Below, one piece after another: positions 52,310 to 64,000 of a stretch of 64,000 nt of DNA. Made by a program: the position numbers and the translations under genes. The first letter of the stretch is position 1. Each line of letters starts with the position of its first letter. Origin of the DNA: Thozetella sp. PMI_491 (Eukaryota > Ascomycota > Sordariomycetes > Chaetosphaeriales > Chaetosphaeriaceae); assembly GCA_021432635.1 (NCBI GenBank), contig MU270021.1, positions 566,594 through 630,593 on the forward strand, in the 5' to 3' direction. The notes beneath the pieces were generated by a model. It saw nothing but the letters and a program-made list of their open reading frames with translations, was not told the DNA's origin and ran no database searches.

Positions 52310-52882
52310 TCAGGGGGAAACACAAATCTGCTCTCCGGTCCTGCACTTTCCAACAATCTCGACCGGGTTGCCGCCCCAGTACATATAGCCTCGCTCGTAC
52401 GGCGCACAGTACTGATCCATAACTCCCATGCCGTAGCTAATATCATCGCGGTCGACGTTGGTCCAGGAATCGTTCAGTACGCAGTAGTAGACATATACGC
52501 CGCCGACATTGTAGCCGTACCAATCGTGTCCGTGGAAATCGCGACCGCCACCGGCCCAGTTCTTCAGCTTGATAGCAGAGCTATCGGTGGAACCAGCGTC
52601 GAGCGTTCCACCCCAGCAGATACCCACATCCCCGCCCCGCTTAACCACCCGCTTAGCATCAGCCTGCGAGTCATCGCGGACGAGCTCGAAGGTATAGTTT
52701 TGTCCTAGGGTGAAGCCATTCGGGGCGCTGTCGTCCATGATGGCGGCGCTGACAGTGACGGAGCCATCTGGGTGATTCTTGCCGGCGTAAGGGCCGTCGG
52801 GGAGGTTCTCAAATCCAGCCCAGAAGTCTGCGACGGAAGCTCCGGTAAAGGCGAGGATTGCAGAGATCACTGAGACCTTCAT
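52310..52882 (-). CDS. Small secreted cysteine-containing protein (effector-like)
   Basis: A single exon of 190 residues. Signal peptide MKVSVISAILAFTGASVADF. Five Cys occur in the mature part (GICWGG, YYCVLN, QYCAPY, GKCRTG, QICVSP). The sequence is rich in Gly, Tyr and Trp (GHDWYGYNVGGVYVYYC, GYMYWGGNPVEIVG), with one N-glycosylation site (NYT) and no transmembrane segment or GPI tail. I recognise no domain. Size, secretion and Cys content fit the loose class of fungal effectors or small wall proteins. It lies alone, with gene-poor sequence on both sides (more than 1 kb each), which is usual for such genes. Confidence 0.72.
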   Translation of the reverse strand: MKVSVISAILAFTGASVADFWAGFENLPDGPYAGKNHPDGSVTVSAAIMDDSAPNGFTLGQNYTFELVRDDSQADAKRVVKRGGDVGICWGGTLDAGSTDSSAIKLKNWAGGGRDFHGHDWYGYNVGGVYVYYCVLNDSWTNVDRDDISYGMGVMDQYCAPYERGYMYWGGNPVEIVGKCRTGEQICVSP

Positions 52883-54107
52883 AGTGCTTGATGGACAATA
52901 GGTAAGAAGTGTAAGGGTTTTTGAGGTGGTGTGAGATGAGGTGGAAGCTGAGATGTAGAAGCTGGGAAGGTTTTAGCACTTATATAACAAAATTTGCCTT
53001 TCATGTCTCTCTCGTCTTCATCGTAAAACGCCATTATACAGTTACTCCTAAATGCCAAGCTAACAATGGTGAGATTGTTGTTGTAGGATCTCTTGACTTG
53101 ACTTTACAAAAGTTCCCCATAGACATGGGCCAATACAAAAGTGCCAATCTAGAGGCTCGATACTCCACAATCCTTCCCTCTCCAGCATATCATTCTAAGT
53201 CGGCTTGGACATGTCCGTACGAGCCAGCCACTAACTAGGCTTGCTAGAATCGCTTCAAAGTTTCATTTTGTATGCGCGCGGCAATATGAGCCTGCCAAGA
53301 GCCATTGACTTTCCATTCAACCTTCCTTCGCTCTCTAGAGTAGTATTTTGAATCAAAACAAGTGTATCTGTACGAGGCACTAGCTCCGACTTTGCTTACT
53401 TGTTGCTGCCTACTTGTTGTAACATGGATAATACGAAGTGCCAAGCAGCTTTGCCAATATAGGGGTACTTCACTGCACATTGGACAGGCCACGGCTGTGG
53501 GCAATGAAGAGATGGTATCAAGGATAGCTTATGCTAAATAGCCAAAATTGGTAGAGGCATTTACGACCTTTTACAAGTGCGAACGAAGGGCTCGTAAAGA
53601 CCAGAGGAAATAACGGGAATCCTGCCACGAGAGGGTCACCCAATATCGGTGGGCTAGATAGGTGGTAAAAACCCAGTGTGAACCCATTGGTCGAACGAGA
53701 AGCGAGAAGCCTTGCCAGGTTCACTGACTCTGGTACATCGTCATCGTCGTGGCTGAAGAGCAGAACAGCACTACGCTTTGAATCGATATGTCCCTCGGCT
53801 CAGATGGATGAATAACTCCACAATCCACGAAACGCTGTTCGTAGTTTCTGCTTAGCTATCAATGCTATTGAGTGGAGTAAGACGTCTCATCGAACAGAAA
53901 GTACTTTCCCACGTGATAGGACATGCGGAATGTCTGAAATCAGCCTCAAGAGGCAGCTCTCCTTGGCAAATTGTGGTTGGTCCGCTACACCCCTCATCAT
54001 CCTTCATTGCTCAGTGATGCGGTCCTTGCCCCGCCACCTTTCCTCACGGGAAGAAAATTATACAACCAACGATACATTTGCCAAGGTTCTATCGATGGGA
54101 GATAACG
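52883..54107. other. Intergenic
   Basis: About 1.2 kb without a supported gene: the upstream sides of the small secreted protein (-) and the F-box gene (+). No repeats noted. Confidence 0.45.
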
Positions 54108-55669
54108 ATGGGAGGACAGCAGCTACGTACATTGGCCGACATGCCTGTCGAGATCCTTCACCTGATATGTAGCCACCTGTGTTTGCACTGCCAGCGCTCC
54201 CATATCGTCGATTTGCTTCATGACGTTCTGGAGGCAGCACGCGCGGGGCAGAAGGCGCTCGCCAAACTCAGCCGTGCTTGCCAGGCCCTCCGGGCTGCTG
54301 TCCAGCCGGTCCTTTTTCACCATTATTACAGTGGTAATCGTGCTCGCATGGTGCTGAGAACGCAAGCGGGTTATGAATTTCTTCAGGCCTCAGGTACCGT
54401 AATATTAGACCAAGACGCCATAATGAGCCCCGACGACGACATGATGGTTCCCTTCCTCCTCAGCGCCGTGGCGCGGCCCGATCTAGCCGCCTCGGTCAGG
54501 GCCCTCGCGCTCGTCAACGGCCCTGCCCTGAGCATGACGCGCCAGCGCTACCTAACTCCCCAGGAATCGACACTACTGGTTCAGACGGCGAAAGAGATTG
54601 GGATGTCTGAGGCATACGAAGAGCGCACGACGCCCGGCTGGTTCCGAGAATTAGCCATCCTTCTGCTTCCTTCGATGGAGCAGCTCCTCGTCGATCGAGA
54701 ATATGCGCCGGAGTTCCGTTTCCTTGAGACTTCCCCGCGAACCCTTCCGCGTCTCGCTTATCTAGCGCTCACAGGATGCACGCAGGGGGAAACAAGCCGC
54801 TTGAGCTACCATCTCGGCGAGATACAAGCCGTATTATCCCGGGCTCCCAACCTCGAGGTGCTGGTTGCTGCTGACTGCGGCTATCTGGCAATCAAAGACT
54901 GGGAGATGGAATGGAGCCGTCAAAAGCTCTACATGTCTCTTCCTAATCTCCGAAAGTTGTCGCTCGACAACCTAAACCGGACTTTTTGAAGCGAGTTCTT
55001 GCCAAAACCCCCATGCTAGAGGATCTGGAGTATTTCTACCAGGCGGGTCCACGCTCGATGATTACTGGTTTGGAGTTCAATCCAGTCAAGAAGTCGTTAC
55101 GAAGACTGTGTTATAGCATCGCAAGTCAGCTACAGTTTCTGGGGTATCAAGCCAGCGATGATATTCTCTCGTCGTTCTCATCCAACTTTGCAGAATATGA
55201 TTCCATTGCCGAGGATCTATTGACGGCCGGCTTTTTCTTCAGCGACTACCCATCACTAGAAATCTTGGAGGTTGAGCAGCATATGCTCTATTCCTTCCTA
55301 GACGCAGGAAAAGCCGAGGACGCCGCTGCTGCTAGAGAAGAAGAGTGCAGACGATTCTTAGACAGACAACCGCCTATGCTCTGCATCTTACACGTTGGTC
55401 TAGTTATTCATTGGGAGAAGTTGGCCCAGGATCTCCTCAGCCTTGCCAACGGAGCAACCCGCTTTCCACAGCTAAAGACTGTGCGAGTGGACTTCTATGC
55501 AATGCCGCTGGCAGATGACATAGCCGATCTTGCAAAAAGCTTTAGTGCAGTCGGCGTTGCGTTCGAATGGGGTCGAGTCCCAAGAAGCTCTTGGCCTCGA
55601 GGTATGCTTGGTCCACGACCAGGGAGCCCTGAGTTGATTATAGAGCCGAGTGTTTTGTTCCCTCTTTAG
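54108..55669 (+). CDS. F-box-like protein gene, interrupted by a one-base frameshift
   Basis: The ATG at 54108 opens an F-box-like start (TLADMPVEILHLICSHLCLH). The protein then has leucine-rich, repeat-like segments (LPRLAYLALTGC, LPNLRKLSLDNLN). The first frame ends in TGA at 54987-54989. The continuation lies in the next frame: LKRVLAKTPMLEDLEYF onward, to 55669. The two parts meet at a run of five T (acttttt). One more T would join RTF to LKRVL without a gap. No intron with good borders fits. This is either a recent inactivating deletion or an assembly error at a homopolymer. Intact, the product would be about 520 residues and probably a substrate-recognition subunit of an SCF ubiquitin ligase. 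Confidence 0.72.
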
Positions 55670-56133
55670 TCGAGACAACTTTAAAACCAAGGAAATATAA
55701 CCCCCCAGGTCTCCTGGTGGCTACATTGTAGATACAGGAGGACCTGAGATGTAGGTGGTATGAAACGGCCATACTAGTAGCCAAAGCAAACAGCCTTTCG
55801 TACGTAGTAAATACGAAACTCCTGACTAACTCCTAGGTGTTTTTCACCTGCTTCTAGCCTGTCGTTTTTAACAGATGAGATCCAAAGCTGACAGCCGTTT
55901 CTGCCCAAGTAGTGAAGTAGTACACATTGGCAGGGTTAGTGTCATGAATGTCCAACACTGTTGCGAATATTGGGAATGCACGCGTAGGCACGCCAGCAAG
56001 CAGGAGAGACCATTAATATTATTGGCCGCTGTCGACTTCATCTACCCAAGTAGAGCAGTTTCTATATCAACATGGTAACTTAGATAACGCGCCCCTTGTC
56101 CTACGTTTCTCTTCCTCTCGTATAGCCATACGT
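55670..56133. other. Convergent 3' flanks
   Basis: Gap between the F-box-like gene (+) and the sedolisin gene (-). No supported frame. Confidence 0.5.
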
Positions 56134-58656
56134 TTAGGCGCCGACGAGAATCTCCTCCAGGACGGGGAAGTTGGGCGAACTGTGGATCAAATTAGTAAGA
56201 GATGTACGGATCAGGAGCAGAAGGATGCAGGCTTACCCAAGACCAGTGACAGGGTCCCAGCCCTTGGCGGCGGGGAATCCGTCAGTGCCGCAACCAGGGT
56301 TGCTACCGCCGGTGACGTCGTTGAACGCTTCAGGGTGGGCGTACTAGAGGAGAGTCTTGTTAGCAGCCAAGAGGTCGATGGAGGCAGGTATTAGCTTACC
56401 AGAATCGGGTTCACGAAGCCCAAGGTGCTCTTGCCGGCAGCAATGCGCTTCTCGTTGATGAGGGTGAGCACCGAGGCCCACACTGGCGCCGAGAGGGAGG
56501 TGCCTCCGACGAGGTAGTAGCCGCCCTCGTAGTTGATGATCTGGCGATCGCCAACGGCGCCGACGTCGGGGAAGCCACGGCCGCCGTGGTGGTAGAGCTG
56601 GTTGGGACGGGTCACGTTGGAGAAGTCGCCGTCCTTAATGATCTGATGGTAGCCGCTGAACGGAAGGCTCTCCTGGACCTCGTCCCAGTAGGCCTGCACG
56701 GCTGACCTCTGGTAGTCGGCGACGCCATAGATGTTGCTGAAGCCGCCGCCCGAGGGGAACGAGGTGGTGGCGACCTCGTCGAGCTTCTCATACGGGGTCG
56801 GGGGCGCGTTGGGATCGACCCTGTTGAGCTCCGTGCTGCCGACGGTCAAGAGATAGGGGCAGGTGGTGGGGAAGCCGGGGGTGAAGATGGTGCCGTCGAT
56901 GCAGCCGCGGAAGGAGGCGACGCCGGAGTCACCGGACGAGATGACGGTGGTGACGCCCTGGAGGCCGAGTTTGAGGTACTCGTTGCACTGGCGCTTCTGG
57001 TAGCTGTCGGGCATGAGCACCTCAATGCCACCGTACGAGATGGAAATGACGTTGGTCGGCTTGTACGCGCCACACTGGCGCTCGCCCTGGTAGCCGCTCG
57101 ACCAGAAGGGGTCAGGGTAGGTGGGGTCGGCGGACTCAGGGTCCGTCGAGTCGCCCGTCTCGCCGTAGGCGCTGTACGTGCAGTAGCTGCCATCAATGGC
57201 GTCAAGGAAAGCTGCTAAGTGTCAGGAATCTAGGTCCGAGGTCAAGAGCAGGGAGGGGGGACATACTGTTCAGGAAGCCAGGAGTGCCAACCTCCTCGTA
57301 GTACTCATCGTCGGTCTGGAAGAGTACGGTGGTCTGCGGCCAAACGAGAGGAATTGCGGCCTGGAAGTCCAGGTTCGACTCCACACCAGGGTCGACGAAG
57401 AAACCGAAGAACTCGGAGAGATCCTCAGACGAGCCAATGGCGCCGTCGACCAGACGGTTCTCGGGGTAGCTGCCGGTGGGGATCTCGCTGCATGGTGGGT
57501 TAGTATCACGCCAAAATTCGTGCAGGGAAGACCATCGGGATATCTTACGGGTGAAGCGTAGCCAGGAAGTCGTCGAGATCCGTGGTGCTGTAGTGGTCAC
57601 CGAGGTGCTCAAAGATTCCAAGCTCGTTTCCTTGGGCCTTGGTGCTACCGACAGGGATGCCATACTGAGCTATTGGCCACAAGAGTTAGTCATCGTATAT
57701 ACATTTCGCAGGCGCGTGCCATTGGGTGGACAAACCTCGGGTGCAGTCGGCCGTGATGTACTTGGCGCACGAGGTCGAGTTCACGCCGGGGAGGCCGGCG
57801 GCGGCCTGGGCGCCAGCAGCGCTCTTGGCGGACTTGCCCTTGAACTCGGGAATAAGCGCGGTCGGCTTGCCCTTGTGGTAGACGGTGTTGCCCGGGGCCA
57901 GGCCGTGAGTGTCGCGCTTCTTCTTCTTGAGAGCCTCCAGGTCGCGCTTCTTGTTGGGGCGCAGGCGGATACCCGGGGTAATGTAGTCCACGTGCTCCCG
58001 GATCGAAGTCGGGAGGTGGTACTCGCTAACTCCAACGTCTTCGTGCTCCCCGGTGGGGTCCTCGAAGTAGTAGAAGTCCGTGTAGAGCAGGTTGCCGGCC
58101 TCCTCGGCCGAAGCGTCAAACTGGATCCACTACAGCCAGCACGTTAATCCCCATGGAACATTCAGTTTGTAGAGCCTCTCGGCCGGCTCCTTACCTGCTT
58201 GTTGAAGGACACGCCCAGGCGGCTGCGGGAGATACCCGCAGCTACGAGCCACTCGAGGACAGCCTCGACGGTGGACGGCGGGGGGGCGAAGAACTCAATG
58301 ACCTCCTCGGAAGACATGTGCTTTCCGTAGTGCTCTGAGGCAGGGTCGGAGCTGCCAATGCCCATCAGCTTGAAGCCCTGGTTCCCGGGGTGCTTCTGTC
58401 GGGAGCAAACTTACATGGCCATCAGGCGGTCGTGGCCGGCCACCAGGTTGGACTGGGTGAGGCCGATGCGCATGGGCAGCTTGGAGTCGCGGGGGACCTT
58501 GGAGCGGCGGACCCAGTGCTCGGCCATGTGCTCGGTGTGGCGCTCATGGAGGGCGTGGGAGGTGGGCACCTCGCGCTTGATGTTGAGCATGGGGCTGGCG
58601 AGGACCTCGAGGGCCATGCCAAGGCCGAAGGCGGCCACGAGAGAGCGGAACAGCAT
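56134..58656 (-). CDS. Sedolisin (family S53 serine-carboxyl protease / tripeptidyl peptidase)
   Basis: Eight exons (58415-58656, 58195-58351, 57736-58129, 57549-57669, 57267-57487, 56400-57211, 56237-56343, 56134-56179), all in phase, give 699 residues. Signal peptide MLFRSLVAAFGLGMALEVLA. The propeptide (S53 pro-domain: RIGLTQSNLV, SDPASEHYGKHMSSEEV, RLGVSFNKQW) runs to about residue 240. The mature enzyme has Glu341 and Asp345 (GVESNLD) as the acid pair, Asp473 in SSGDSG, and the catalytic Ser617 in GGTSLSAP. These are the sedolisin catalytic residues. The C-terminal calcium region is YAHPEAFNDVTGG and DPVTGLGSPNFP. Fungal homologs are secreted acid proteases releasing tripeptides or degrading proteins at low pH. 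Intron 1 is 58352-58414, chosen because it restores the family segment MAISDPAS. Confidence 0.93.
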
Positions 58657-61600
58657 GGCAACGGACAGGTCACGGCGGCGCGGCTCTGGACGGCAGGGAG
58701 CTTCTGGGAGCGATGCAACAAGAGGCTGGAGCAGGGGCGAGGAGACGAGAGTGTCTGCGGCCTGGCCAGACTCTCGCGAGCAGAGACGACGGGGACGCCA
58801 TGAGGTTCAAATACGCTCCAACACGCGCTCTGTCTCGAGCGAACGAGCGGAACTGGATGTAACTGTTTGCAATCCCGGCTGCTCTTTGGGGAAGGTAGTG
58901 CAAGCATGTGCGTCGTCCTGTAAATGGAACTGGGCGGGCTAGCATCATCACGTCCAAGCGCGGCTCCCACGGTGAGCGCGAGGTCTCGGCGGCGAGCCGT
59001 GGGGGGGTAGACGGTTGGCCTACCCACGGCCGCAGGCGGCTTGCCATACCATCTCGTCTTTGCGTGCTTGCTCGTTCGGGAGCACCAATACGACCCTCGG
59101 TGGGGGGGAGTCGACCGCCTTAAGTCTTGGCGCTGCTGGGATCTTGCGGTCATGCCTGCGGGGGGATTCGCCGGCCGGCCCGTCGCTGCCTCTCATCGCC
59201 CTGGAGATAGTCGGAACCTGCGTCCTCTCGCGCCATGGATGCTCCCGGGCCCCACATCACGATGCCTGGAATACGGGTTTGTTATCTTGAGAGAACTTCC
59301 TGAAGCGTCCTTGGTTGTTCAACTGCCCGTTGAGTGTTGACATGGCTGGGGGAGGAGATGCGCGCGTGCGTGCTATGATTGGGTTGAGACAAGAGCCGAT
59401 TTCGTGTTTGTGTTGGGCAATTGCGGTATGGGGCCAGCAACCCAGGCCCTTTGTAATTCGTCTCTGATGCAGCGCTACCTTGCCGTTCCTGTGCGCAGAA
59501 CCTCAAGTTCGGGCGAGTGAGACCTCGACAATGCTCTCGCCGCGTCCCTAAACAGCAGTTGTGATACGAATTCAGAGGCGACTAGGGACCCCGGAGGGGA
59601 GGAGGGGGGTGGGAAGGGGACGGGCGGGGCTCAGGCTGGATGATAAGTGGGAGGTATGCCAGGCCCTTTTTTGGGCGGCAAACCATGGCGCGATAAGAAA
59701 CCCCTCCAGCCTAGAGCGAATAAGGGCCAGGGGCTTAAGCCCGCTGTGCCCCTCGCACTGCCGTGAGTGCGACGCTGATAGGCAACTTGCGCCCCCCTCG
59801 GCGCCGGTGCCGCTGTGCAAGATGGCCAAACTCGGAAGGTTGCCAGCGGACAATAGGGCCAGCACATGGGTGGTTTGACGTCTTTGACGTAGCATCGCCT
59901 CGTGTAATAGTCCGAAGTAGCGGCACCGTCTTGGCCTTCTGCCTTGTATGATGGCCAACGCTGGGGCAACAGAGGTCCGAACCACTGCTACCACCACACC
60001 CGTTCCCTTTTCACGGCCCTCAGGGCATAGCCATCAGCCGGGGCCGCGCCGCCCGCGGGGGTCCAGCTCCGATGCTCCCCCAGTCTTCCCCGCGCCAGCC
60101 CGCATCAGCTCTCGCCGCATGTACAGGACGCTACCCAAGAGCAACTCGAGGGCCAGCGTGGGACTGCATGGCAGTGAGAGAGCTCTCGTGTCGGTCGTGA
60201 CCGGCGGAAACCGACAACCGAGATAACGACATCGGCCAGGCGGTAGGCGCACGACAGGCCCCGTATAGTTGTCTTGGCGCTGCAGTTAAGCTTCCCCGCC
60301 ATCTAACCAAGCTTTTTAGATGGACCTTCCAAGCCTGGGCGCTGCAATGGCAATAATGTCACGCTTCCCGGGAGGCCAAGATGCGGTTCGGGACTATCAG
60401 ATCGGCCGAGTCGAGTCGCGTCCCGGGGGTGCGACATGCCACAGCAAGCACGCTTGATCGCCTGCTCCGAAGCCGACAGCAGCACAGCAGCTCTTTGCCG
60501 GTCCGCCAGTAGCGGTCCATTCCCCTACCATCCATGCCCATGCGGCGCGCAACAGTTCTCCCACTTGCCGGCGGCAGCAAGCTGCCAAGGCTAGACTTAC
60601 CTAACGAGGGCTTGGCCAGACCTGCTCTAACTTATCTGCTGGTGCTGACGCGGAACCTACCTACCTAGCTTCTGAAGTAGCCGTAATTACCTCACCTAGT
60701 CGCCTAGGCCAAAAGGTGCCTTGCAGACATTTGCACCTCACCTGCCGCAACGGGTCCTTCCAAAACCGGGATGAGCTGGGCGCTCTCACACTTAAGGCGG
60801 CCAACCGCTCACAACCTGGCTGCCTATTTCGCGCTCCAGAGCCACAGCCAGAGTCGCTCACCCATGGACACGACCGCTGCACGAAGTGAGCGAGGAACCC
60901 GGGACTATTATTAATGGCTGATGTTGGCTAAAATTGGCCTAGAGCCGTGATCGAGGCGCTGCAGGACGCCATTATAGGGGGGTGGGCCTGCCGTTTCATT
61001 CGCCCGCCCTCTGCGTAGTGGTGGTGACACCCCAGGTACGAGTGCTCAGATCCGACAGGGGTTGTAGATGCTGCAACCCGTGGATCCTCTGGCGGTTGGG
61101 CTATCGTGAGCTTTCTTCTGCTAACAAGGGGCACTGCAACCCGTCAGCTCATAGGCTGGTGCAAAACTCCCAGGAGGGGTCGGATATAAGGACGCTACAA
61201 CCATCGAAAGTACCCTGCAAGATGCATCACGTTGCTGTACTCAATTCAGCAATTCAGCGAAGTCCTTTGCCATGCTCCCGACTCTAACCGCCGTTATCGC
61301 GATCGGCACGAACCGACCGAGTTGTGCGGCTGGCGACGGCCCGCCTTATGTCGTGGTACCTACCTTCCCTAGCTACCTTGCCTACCTTAGCTACCTGGTT
61401 ACCCAGCTCGCCGCCTTCTTCGAGTTAGGCTTGAGGCGCCGCGAGCGAATAATCCCAGATCCCACCGTAAATACCTAGCAGGTGCGATAGTAGACCACCG
61501 CTTAGGCAAGCGGGCATGCCATAGAAACCGCTTCAGCCGGCTAGGCTCCGATTGTTCTGACACCTTCCTATATCGTATCACTTCATATATGGTAGGCTGA

Positions 61601-62810
61601 AAACCGACAATGCCCAAAACCGGCATCAGGCAGTCGTACAGAGTATCCCCAATACGGATTGGGCATACCGCTCACTCGGTCGAATGGGTAGGAGTGGGAA
61701 GCCTAGTTCAACCAGTCCGAGTCCTCCGCCCTTCCCGAGGACGATTTAAGCCACCACCATGAACAATATCAACATAGTAATAGCTTGTCAGACTCGCCTG
61801 GAGCACATCTCATAAATGTTGGGCGAGTGGCGCTTGTTGAAGTATAATTAGTACTCTATGCTCGCCAAGTGACGTCTGGTGGAGCCCACTGAACAATAAT
61901 TCAAGGGTGCGAAGGAGAAATTGTCCGGTTGTTATGAGAGGGGAAACAAATCAGGGCTTGGTGCTCCCAGTGCGTGAGACGATGCCGGATGGCAGTCGTA
62001 TGTTCAGACTTGGTGGTGAGATTTTAGGGTGGTGGCCAAGGCCGAAGCGAGGCGGTTAGTTGCAGGCATTTGTATAGAAACTCTATCTAACCTCGGTGGA
62101 GTAAATATGAACTACGAGGCTCAATGACTAATGATACGCAAGGTGACATCGAATTATTGATTGGCGAACATAGTCAGCCTATGTTGATTAGGAAAAGTTC
62201 CATGAAGATGGTATTTCCAGACAAGTTCAACCAACTAGGCAAGGCACTACTTCAGATTAACCAAAAAGGGATTATCTCCACAAAAGCTTGTTGTGGCATG
62301 GCCTACGTTTACCGCGTACGGTGCCAGATAACCACAGCAACTGGAGTACGAGGGGGTTCCTTGCTCATTTCGGAAAAGAGGGGGGTGGGGGGCGGTCCAA
62401 GTACGGTCCGTAAAGGAAGATATCTAGTGGCTCCCCCTCCTTACAGCAGCTTCGTCCTACAAGAGTCAGCGGAAGAAAAGCCTAAAGGTCGACACACAGC
62501 GGCTCTTCTCCTAATATCATGAACCTGGTGTTATTGACTATAGTAATAATGATTACCGCCGTCGGTAATCTAGGCTAAGACAGCGCTAAGGTAGATGCCA
62601 TGATACCAGCACCGCCCCTAGCCGCCGGGCCTGTTCGTCAGCGCCCTTAGCTACCATCTCTTTGCTAAATCCGTAGGCTCCTTCTACACCTTTACAGAGT
62701 CGAGAGCAAGCACCACTATAAGCTCTATACATATCGGTGACACAGGGACAACTAGCCGAGCTTGTATTCCTATCCTCCCGTCCAGCGTACACAAGTATAC
62801 TAGAATCAGT
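58657..62810. other. Long gene-poor region, 4.2 kb
   Basis: Upstream side of the sedolisin gene, then sequence without a supported gene. Around 60590-60680 and 61360-61400 short words of the type acctacct / ctaccttgcctacctt recur. Frames such as 58908-59340 and 59560-59900 have no family pattern. A frame at 62124-62522 is ATG-initiated but unrecognised. A regulatory region or unannotated non-coding RNA cannot be excluded. Confidence 0.4.
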
Positions 62811-63266
62811 ATGATTCAACAATCTCGAACAGTCTACATCCCGGCTACCTTGAAATTTACCCTTGCAGACCACGATAGCTTAAGTCTTCTCAGGATAGCA
62901 GCGCTACCAGTTCAGACTTTTAATACAGCTGGAGTCAGTACCTATAAGGACGAAAACGGCTTCGGGAAGCCAGAGGCCAAAATAAATTCAATCCAGAGAT
63001 CATTGGACTGCCCGTTCCCAGACTACGGAAGCCAACTAGGGGTTCGAGGAGGTGGCCATCGGGGTTCCATTTGTATGACCAATAGTAACCGTTCCGACCT
63101 TGATCCATATTAGTATCTAGTGTCCCATAATACTGATTGTATCTATGAGTGGTATCAGAATGTGTCAGACAACAGTATTGGCACAAGCTTCGTGTTCCAA
63201 TATACTGAAAGCAGCAGTGGCTGGGCTAAGTACAGTCCACTGGGGCTAGCCAGGACCGATATGTGA
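62811..63266 (+). pseudogene. Weak coding-like remnant, family unknown
   Basis: One frame is open from ATG 62811 to TAG 63111-63113, and the same frame stays open to TGA 63264-63266. It reads, for example, VSTYKDENGFGKPEAKINSI and then IYEWYQNVSDNSIGTSFVFQ after the TAG. The composition looks protein-like but matches no family I know. It could also be chance. Confidence 0.2.
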
Positions 63267-64000
63267 CCCTCTGTCGGTGTTTCTCAATGTGGCTCAAATA
63301 TGACGCACTTCTGCGAAGATTTACAGCATCAGCATTAGGTAAGCTTGAAACTCCTTCGCTTAAATGGAACAGCACGGCAATCCAGTGGAATACATAGTTG
63401 GTCCCTGAACTCCTTAGTCTTGTCAGTGTAGAAGATCTAAAGTCTCGAGACATTCTCACCCTGGATGCAGTCGACCCTACTGACCTTTTCGAGTCCGACG
63501 GGACTATTTCCATGGTCATAGCCATGGATCTCGTTCTCTATATGGGGATGCCGACACAGTTCGGTGATGGTGTACTCCGCCACCAGTAATGATTCTGCGC
63601 ACCATGTGCACTTCCGTGAGCAACCCGCAGTCTGTACATCCATATCATGGTGTTTTACTTAGTACCGCCATTTCTGCCGGCGGCAGTCCAGCCCGTGTTA
63701 CAGATACACTTCTCTTCGCGCGGACACAGAATCTCTACTACGTCTCTATGAGTGAGTTCGATGACACTGGGGGCGTCAAAAACACAGTAGTTTGGTGGAA
63801 GCCTATGCCCGCCCCGGTGCAATGGTTCGGCTGTGTGGTGGTAGTACCTTTTGGCTTGTCGTTTCCATCCTCTTCATGACACTCATGCTGGTTCTGTTCG
63901 CCAGCTGAGCACAACATTCGTTCCAAGGAGACTTTTGGCACATCGTTTCGCAGGCCGTTGGGGATGAGATGATGGACATCCTGAAAGTGTCTCCCGAACT
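63267..64000. other. Intergenic to window edge
   Basis: Frames at 63398-63589 and 63589-63879 are short and unsupported. The window ends without a recognisable gene start or end. Confidence 0.4.

Noticed and set aside
58344-58414. Reading KHPGNQGFKLMG as coding in the sedolisin gene
   Set aside because: It would need a frame change at the exon 1 donor. Placing it in intron 1 joins MAI to SDPAS, the expected family sequence.

Overview
The window is nuclear DNA from a filamentous ascomycete (Pezizomycotina). Most genes have short spliceosomal introns (about 40 to 150 nt) with GT/AG borders and often a CTAAC-like branch site. Genes sit on both strands, each with its own flanks and no operons. 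The protein families are typical of these fungi: AA9 polysaccharide monooxygenase, sedolisin, secretory lipase, HsbA-like wall protein, CYP504 P450, fungal STAND N-terminal domain and SDA1. The class cannot be fixed from the sequence alone. I found no rRNA, convincing tRNA, CRISPR array or intact transposon.

Layout. 0.8-7.4 kb: a short-chain dehydrogenase, a fungal-STAND N-domain protein with two tandem ubiquitin-like domains, a decayed coding remnant, and an HNH-nuclease protein with an acidic repeat tail. This stretch looks like an accessory, immunity-type locus. 7.9-12.3 kb: an alpha/beta hydrolase and a DUF7025-type AAA+ ATPase. 13.5-19.5 kb: a secreted Ser/Thr-rich protein, a broken amadoriase-like oxidase gene, and an HsbA-like secreted protein. 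19.8-27.8 kb: housekeeping genes (SDA1, a C11orf54-type hydrolase, an Atl1-type alkyltransferase-like protein), mixed with an HSL-type hydrolase and the first of two DUF8021-like secreted paralogs. 28.8-43.7 kb: the second DUF8021-like paralog and a run of metabolic and secreted genes: AA9 LPMO, CYP504 phenylacetate hydroxylase, secretory lipase, a bZIP factor, and a large secreted DUF5695-like protein. 43.9-49.3 kb: a divergent pair of large coiled-coil proteins that share a C-terminal domain and a repeated Cys/His module. 52.3-58.7 kb: a small cysteine-containing secreted protein, a frameshifted F-box gene and an eight-exon sedolisin. 58.7-64 kb is almost empty.

Many products are secreted and probably act together in saprotrophic or host-tissue nutrition (polysaccharide, lipid and protein breakdown, and aromatic catabolism by CYP504). 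The two places most likely to hold something undescribed are the STAND/ubiquitin-like plus HNH-nuclease locus (3.0-7.4 kb) and the divergent coiled-coil/Cys-His paralog pair (43.9-49.3 kb).

Exon borders were worked out by hand from splice signals, reading phase and family similarity. All positions are on the window's + strand numbering, and family names come from recall rather than a search.
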